DNA from: Corynebacterium faecale
Lineage (GTDB): Bacteria; Actinomycetota; Actinomycetes; Mycobacteriales; Mycobacteriaceae
Assembly (NCBI RefSeq): GCF_030408735.1
Contig: NZ_CP047204.1
Coordinates: 2,170,001 to 2,234,000, forward strand
DNA: 64,000 nucleotides
Direction of reading: 5' to 3'
Shown: positions 61,490 through 64,000 of the stretch, in pieces
Numbering within the stretch: position 1 is the stretch's first letter
Layout: every line of letters starts with the position of its first letter
Notes under the pieces: model-generated
The model's input: only the letters and a program-made list of their open reading frames with translations
Told to the model about the DNA's origin: nothing
Database searches by the model: none
Program-made: the position numbers and the translations under genes

Positions 61490-62803
61490 TCAGCCTCCCA
61501 CCAGACCCATCACGGTCGGCAGCCACATGGAGATCTGCGGGATGAAGACCACCAGGAACAGCGCGATGAGGATCGCACCCAGGTAAGGCCAGAGGCGTCC
61601 GATGACCGATTCCACCCGGAGCCCGGCAACCTGGGCACCCACGAAGAGGACGTTACCCACCGGCGGTGTGATCACACCGAGTGACAGGTTCATCACCACC
61701 ATGGCACCGAAGTGGACTGGATCCACTCCCAGCTCCATGACCACAGGCAGGAAGATCGGAACGAAGATCAGGATCGCCGGAGTCGGATCCATGACGGTAC
61801 CGATCAGCAACAGGATGATCATCATGATGAGCAGGATGACCACACGGGAATCCGAGACCGCCAGCAGACCATCAGAGATCATCTGCGGGATCCGGGCGAA
61901 AGCCATGACCCAGGACAGCGCGGAGGAGACCGCGATCAGCATCATCACGATGGAGGTGGTGCGGGTTGCCTTGAGCAGAATCTCAGGCAGGTCCCGTACC
62001 CGGATGGCACCGTAGGCGAAACCCAGGACCAGGCAGTAGACCACCGCGATGGCGGCGGATTCCGTCGGGGTGAACCAACCGAGCAGGATACCGCCGACGA
62101 CGATGAAAATCATCAGCAGTGAGGGAACCGCGCGCCAGATGATGAGCAGAGCCTGCGGGAACGTCGGATGATCGGTGGCGCGCTTGTAATTCTCACGGCG
62201 TGCCAACAAGGTACCCACGATGGCCACAGCCAGCAGCCACAACAGACCCGGTCCGACACCCGCCATGAACAGCGCGGCAATGGAGGTGGAGGAGACCAGG
62301 GAGTACACGATGAAGGTGTTGGACGGCGGGAGGAGCATGCCGGCCGGGGCGGAGGCGACGTTCACCGCGGCAGCGTATGGCCGGGAGTAACCCTCCTCCC
62401 TCATGCGTGGGGTCATGACGGTACCCACAGCTGAGGCGGCGGCCACCGCAGCTCCGGACACGGCACCGAACATGCCGTTCGCGGCGATATTGGTGTTAGC
62501 CATGGAGGCCGGCATGCGGCCGACGAGGACTTTGGCGGCGTCGATAAGCCTGGTTGCGATGCCACCGGAGTTCATCAGGGATCCTGCCAACACGAAGAAC
62601 GGGATGGCCAGCAGGGTAAATGAATTGGTGCCGGTGAACATACGCTGAGTGACAGCCTGCGCGGCGTTCTCGGGACCGAGCACCGCCATCGCGGCGAACA
62701 ACGAGGGCAGGCCGATGGCGATGGCGACCGGGACAGAGGCGACGATGAGGACAACGATGCCGATCAGAAGGATCATGGCAGCGACAGCTGCTGGTGACAA
62801 CAT
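61490..62803 (-). CDS. dctM: TRAP transporter large membrane subunit
   Basis: A 437-residue protein of the DctM family with about 12 membrane segments that forms the transport path of a Na+-driven TRAP system. Typical stretches are LLAIPFFVLAGSLMNSGGIA near 61 and GMFGAVSGAAVAAASAVGTV near 107, then MLLPPSNTFIVYSLVS near 155 and GVITPPVGNVLFVGAQVAGL near 375. Its ATG overlaps the dctQ stop (TGATG), with AAGGAGGG upstream. Substrate is probably a carboxylic acid. Confidence 0.95.
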   Translation of the reverse strand: MLSPAAVAAMILLIGIVVLIVASVPVAIAIGLPSLFAAMAVLGPENAAQAVTQRMFTGTNSFTLLAIPFFVLAGSLMNSGGIATRLIDAAKVLVGRMPASMANTNIAANGMFGAVSGAAVAAASAVGTVMTPRMREEGYSRPYAAAVNVASAPAGMLLPPSNTFIVYSLVSSTSIAALFMAGVGPGLLWLLAVAIVGTLLARRENYKRATDHPTFPQALLIIWRAVPSLLMIFIVVGGILLGWFTPTESAAIAVVYCLVLGFAYGAIRVRDLPEILLKATRTTSIVMMLIAVSSALSWVMAFARIPQMISDGLLAVSDSRVVILLIMMIILLLIGTVMDPTPAILIFVPIFLPVVMELGVDPVHFGAMVVMNLSLGVITPPVGNVLFVGAQVAGLRVESVIGRLWPYLGAILIALFLVVFIPQISMWLPTVMGLVGG

Positions 62804-63381
62804 CAGGAGTCCCTCCTTTCAGAGGAGATGGCATCGGGGTGCGCGGGATCGTGCCCCTCGAGCTCTTCCATGTGGATGGGTTCCTCGCCCTCATCGATCT
62901 CCGGGTAGGCGGGTTCGCGACCGGTGGCAACCGAGATCAGGTCCACCACAGCGAAGATGGCGATGAACACACCCGCGATCGGAATGACCACGTAGACCCA
63001 TCCCAGGGTCAGTGGCAGTGCGGTCATCTGCTGGTTCCACGCGATGGAGGCAGCCAGGTAGCCACCCCAGATCATGGCGAGAACAGCGAAGACCATGATG
63101 ATGACCTGAACGACCATCTGCAGGATGCGCTGCGTGGCCACCGGCAGTTTGCGCGCGAGGAAATCCACGGCGATATGGCCACGTTCGCCGAAGAGGAACG
63201 CAGCACCACTGAAGGCGAGCCAGACGAAGAGGATCTTGGACAGTTCCTCAGACCAGGTGGATGAATCATTGAGCACCTGGCGGGTGAACACCTGCCAGAC
63301 GGTCACACAGACCAGAATGGCGAACAGGATGACACTGACCACACCCAGGAACCTGGTGAGCACAGCTTTCATGGTGATCAT
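62803..63381 (-). CDS. dctQ: TRAP transporter small membrane subunit
   Basis: A 192-residue DctQ protein with four predicted membrane segments; RQVLNDSSTWSEELSKILFV near residue 36 is the family signature. The tail after residue 155 is charged and cytoplasmic. Its ATG overlaps the dctP stop by four bases (ATGA). It supports assembly and docking of the binding protein with DctM. Confidence 0.93.
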   Translation of the reverse strand: MITMKAVLTRFLGVVSVILFAILVCVTVWQVFTRQVLNDSSTWSEELSKILFVWLAFSGAAFLFGERGHIAVDFLARKLPVATQRILQMVVQVIIMVFAVLAMIWGGYLAASIAWNQQMTALPLTLGWVYVVIPIAGVFIAIFAVVDLISVATGREPAYPEIDEGEEPIHMEELEGHDPAHPDAISSERRDS

Positions 63382-64000
63382 GATGCATTCTCCCCGGTGT
63401 CAGCGTCACGGACCGCGTCATAGAGACCGCGCTGGAAATCATTGGTGAGGAATTCATCCCGGATCGGAGCCAGGGCCTCAGCGAAGGCCTGCTCATCAAC
63501 CTGCACAAATTCCGCGCCGGATGCCTTGGCACGCTCAATGGCAGCGTCCGTCTCGGAGTTCCAGAGATCGGTGTGCTCATCCATCGCCGCGTCCCATTCC
63601 TGGAGGAACAGTTCACGGTCCGCATCATCCATGGCATCGAGGAGATCATCACGCATCACCATGTAGTCGAGTCCGACGAGGTGTTCGGTGTTGCTGTGGA
63701 AGCGGGCCACCTCGTGATGGTTCTGCGTGACATAACTGACTTCGTTATTCTCCGCGCCATCGAGGACACCGGACTGGATGGCGGTGTAGACCTCGCCGTA
63801 GGACAGCGGGGTGGCCGAGCCGCCCATGAGCTCAATCATGCGGATATGCATGGCGGATTCCTGAACACGGATCTTCTGACCTGCCAGGTCAGCCGGGGTC
63901 ACCACTCCACCATCACTGGTGTAGAGGTTTCGGGTGCCCTGGGTGAACCCTCCGATGACCGAGATATTGTCGGTATCCGCAAGGCTCTGGAACAGCGGTT
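63378..64000 (-). CDS. dctP: TRAP transporter substrate-binding protein, 5' end outside window
   Basis: The C-terminal 207 codons of a DctP protein. The frame is open to the right edge, where it reads PLFQSLADTDNISVIGGFTQ, so the start is beyond the window. PADLAGQKIRVQESAMHIRM with the substrate-binding Arg, then TPLSYGEVYTAIQSGVLDGA, are the family signature. It ends overlapping dctQ. This secreted subunit captures the substrate; the gene order dctP-dctQ-dctM is the standard operon. Confidence 0.93.
   Translation of the reverse strand, partial: PLFQSLADTDNISVIGGFTQGTRNLYTSDGGVVTPADLAGQKIRVQESAMHIRMIELMGGSATPLSYGEVYTAIQSGVLDGAENNEVSYVTQNHHEVARFHSNTEHLVGLDYMVMRDDLLDAMDDADRELFLQEWDAAMDEHTDLWNSETDAAIERAKASGAEFVQVDEQAFAEALAPIRDEFLTNDFQRGLYDAVRDADTGENAS

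Noticed and set aside
1..64000. tRNA, rRNA or phage genes
   Set aside because: No cloverleaf, rRNA stretch, integrase of the tyrosine type, capsid or tail gene was recognised on either strand.

Overview
The window is chromosomal DNA of a GC-rich Corynebacterium close to C. glutamicum / C. efficiens. The evidence is gene content and order: fadD15, malQ, an M3 peptidase, treS with maltokinase, idi, aecD-brnQ, a luciferase-like monooxygenase, an FAD/Fe-S dehydrogenase, a dipeptide ABC operon, a BASS-type transporter, an aldose epimerase, divergent aceB/aceA and a TRAP transporter. From memory this matches the C. glutamicum cg2520-cg2570 stretch. Secreted and lipoprotein genes of corynebacterial type and GlxR/RamA-like sites in the aceB-aceA gap agree with it.

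Layout. 1-7805: a partial hypothetical gene, a small gene behind fadD15, divergent malQ, then an ABC exporter. 7806-21170: an accessory island of nested and broken mobile elements. In order it holds an IS21-family istA cut by an IS3 element, an IS6 end inside an IS1380-type transposase remnant, a YdjM-like membrane protein, an IS3-type orfA remnant interrupted by a Tn402/Tn5053-like inverted repeat, a serine resolvase, a PD-(D/E)XK nuclease gene, two direct IS6 copies, and an IS701 remnant. The IS6 copies bracket a CmtR-like metal sensor, a P1B-type ATPase and a Cg10062-type tautomerase. At the right edge of the island, next to the IS701 end, lie about 44 codons of a type II-C cas9 and, just upstream, what reads as its tracrRNA. 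21170-64000: core chromosome with small membrane proteins, M3 peptidase, carboxylesterase, treS-mak, idi with a PPE-like gene and lipoproteins, aecD-brnQ, secreted proteins, an AEC permease, the FAD/Fe-S dehydrogenase, the oligopeptide ABC operon, ThpR, a BASS transporter, the glyoxylate bypass genes, a FUSC-type membrane protein, a CAP-domain protein and the TRAP operon running off the right edge.

How it fits together. malQ, treS and mak serve alpha-glucan and trehalose/maltose metabolism. aceA and aceB form the glyoxylate bypass under a shared divergent control region, flanked by uptake systems for organic acids and peptides. The island has erased most of a former CRISPR-Cas9 locus and brought in a metal-resistance cassette on an IS6 translocatable unit, whose inner flanks still show a 7/8 match to each other, as expected of an old 8-bp target duplication.

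The most unusual observations are the eroded Cas9/tracrRNA locus, the IS6 unit with mosaic and co-frameshifted copies, the Tn402-like repeats around a lone resolvase, and a stand-alone D-ExK nuclease in the same island. No tRNA, rRNA or CRISPR repeat array was seen.
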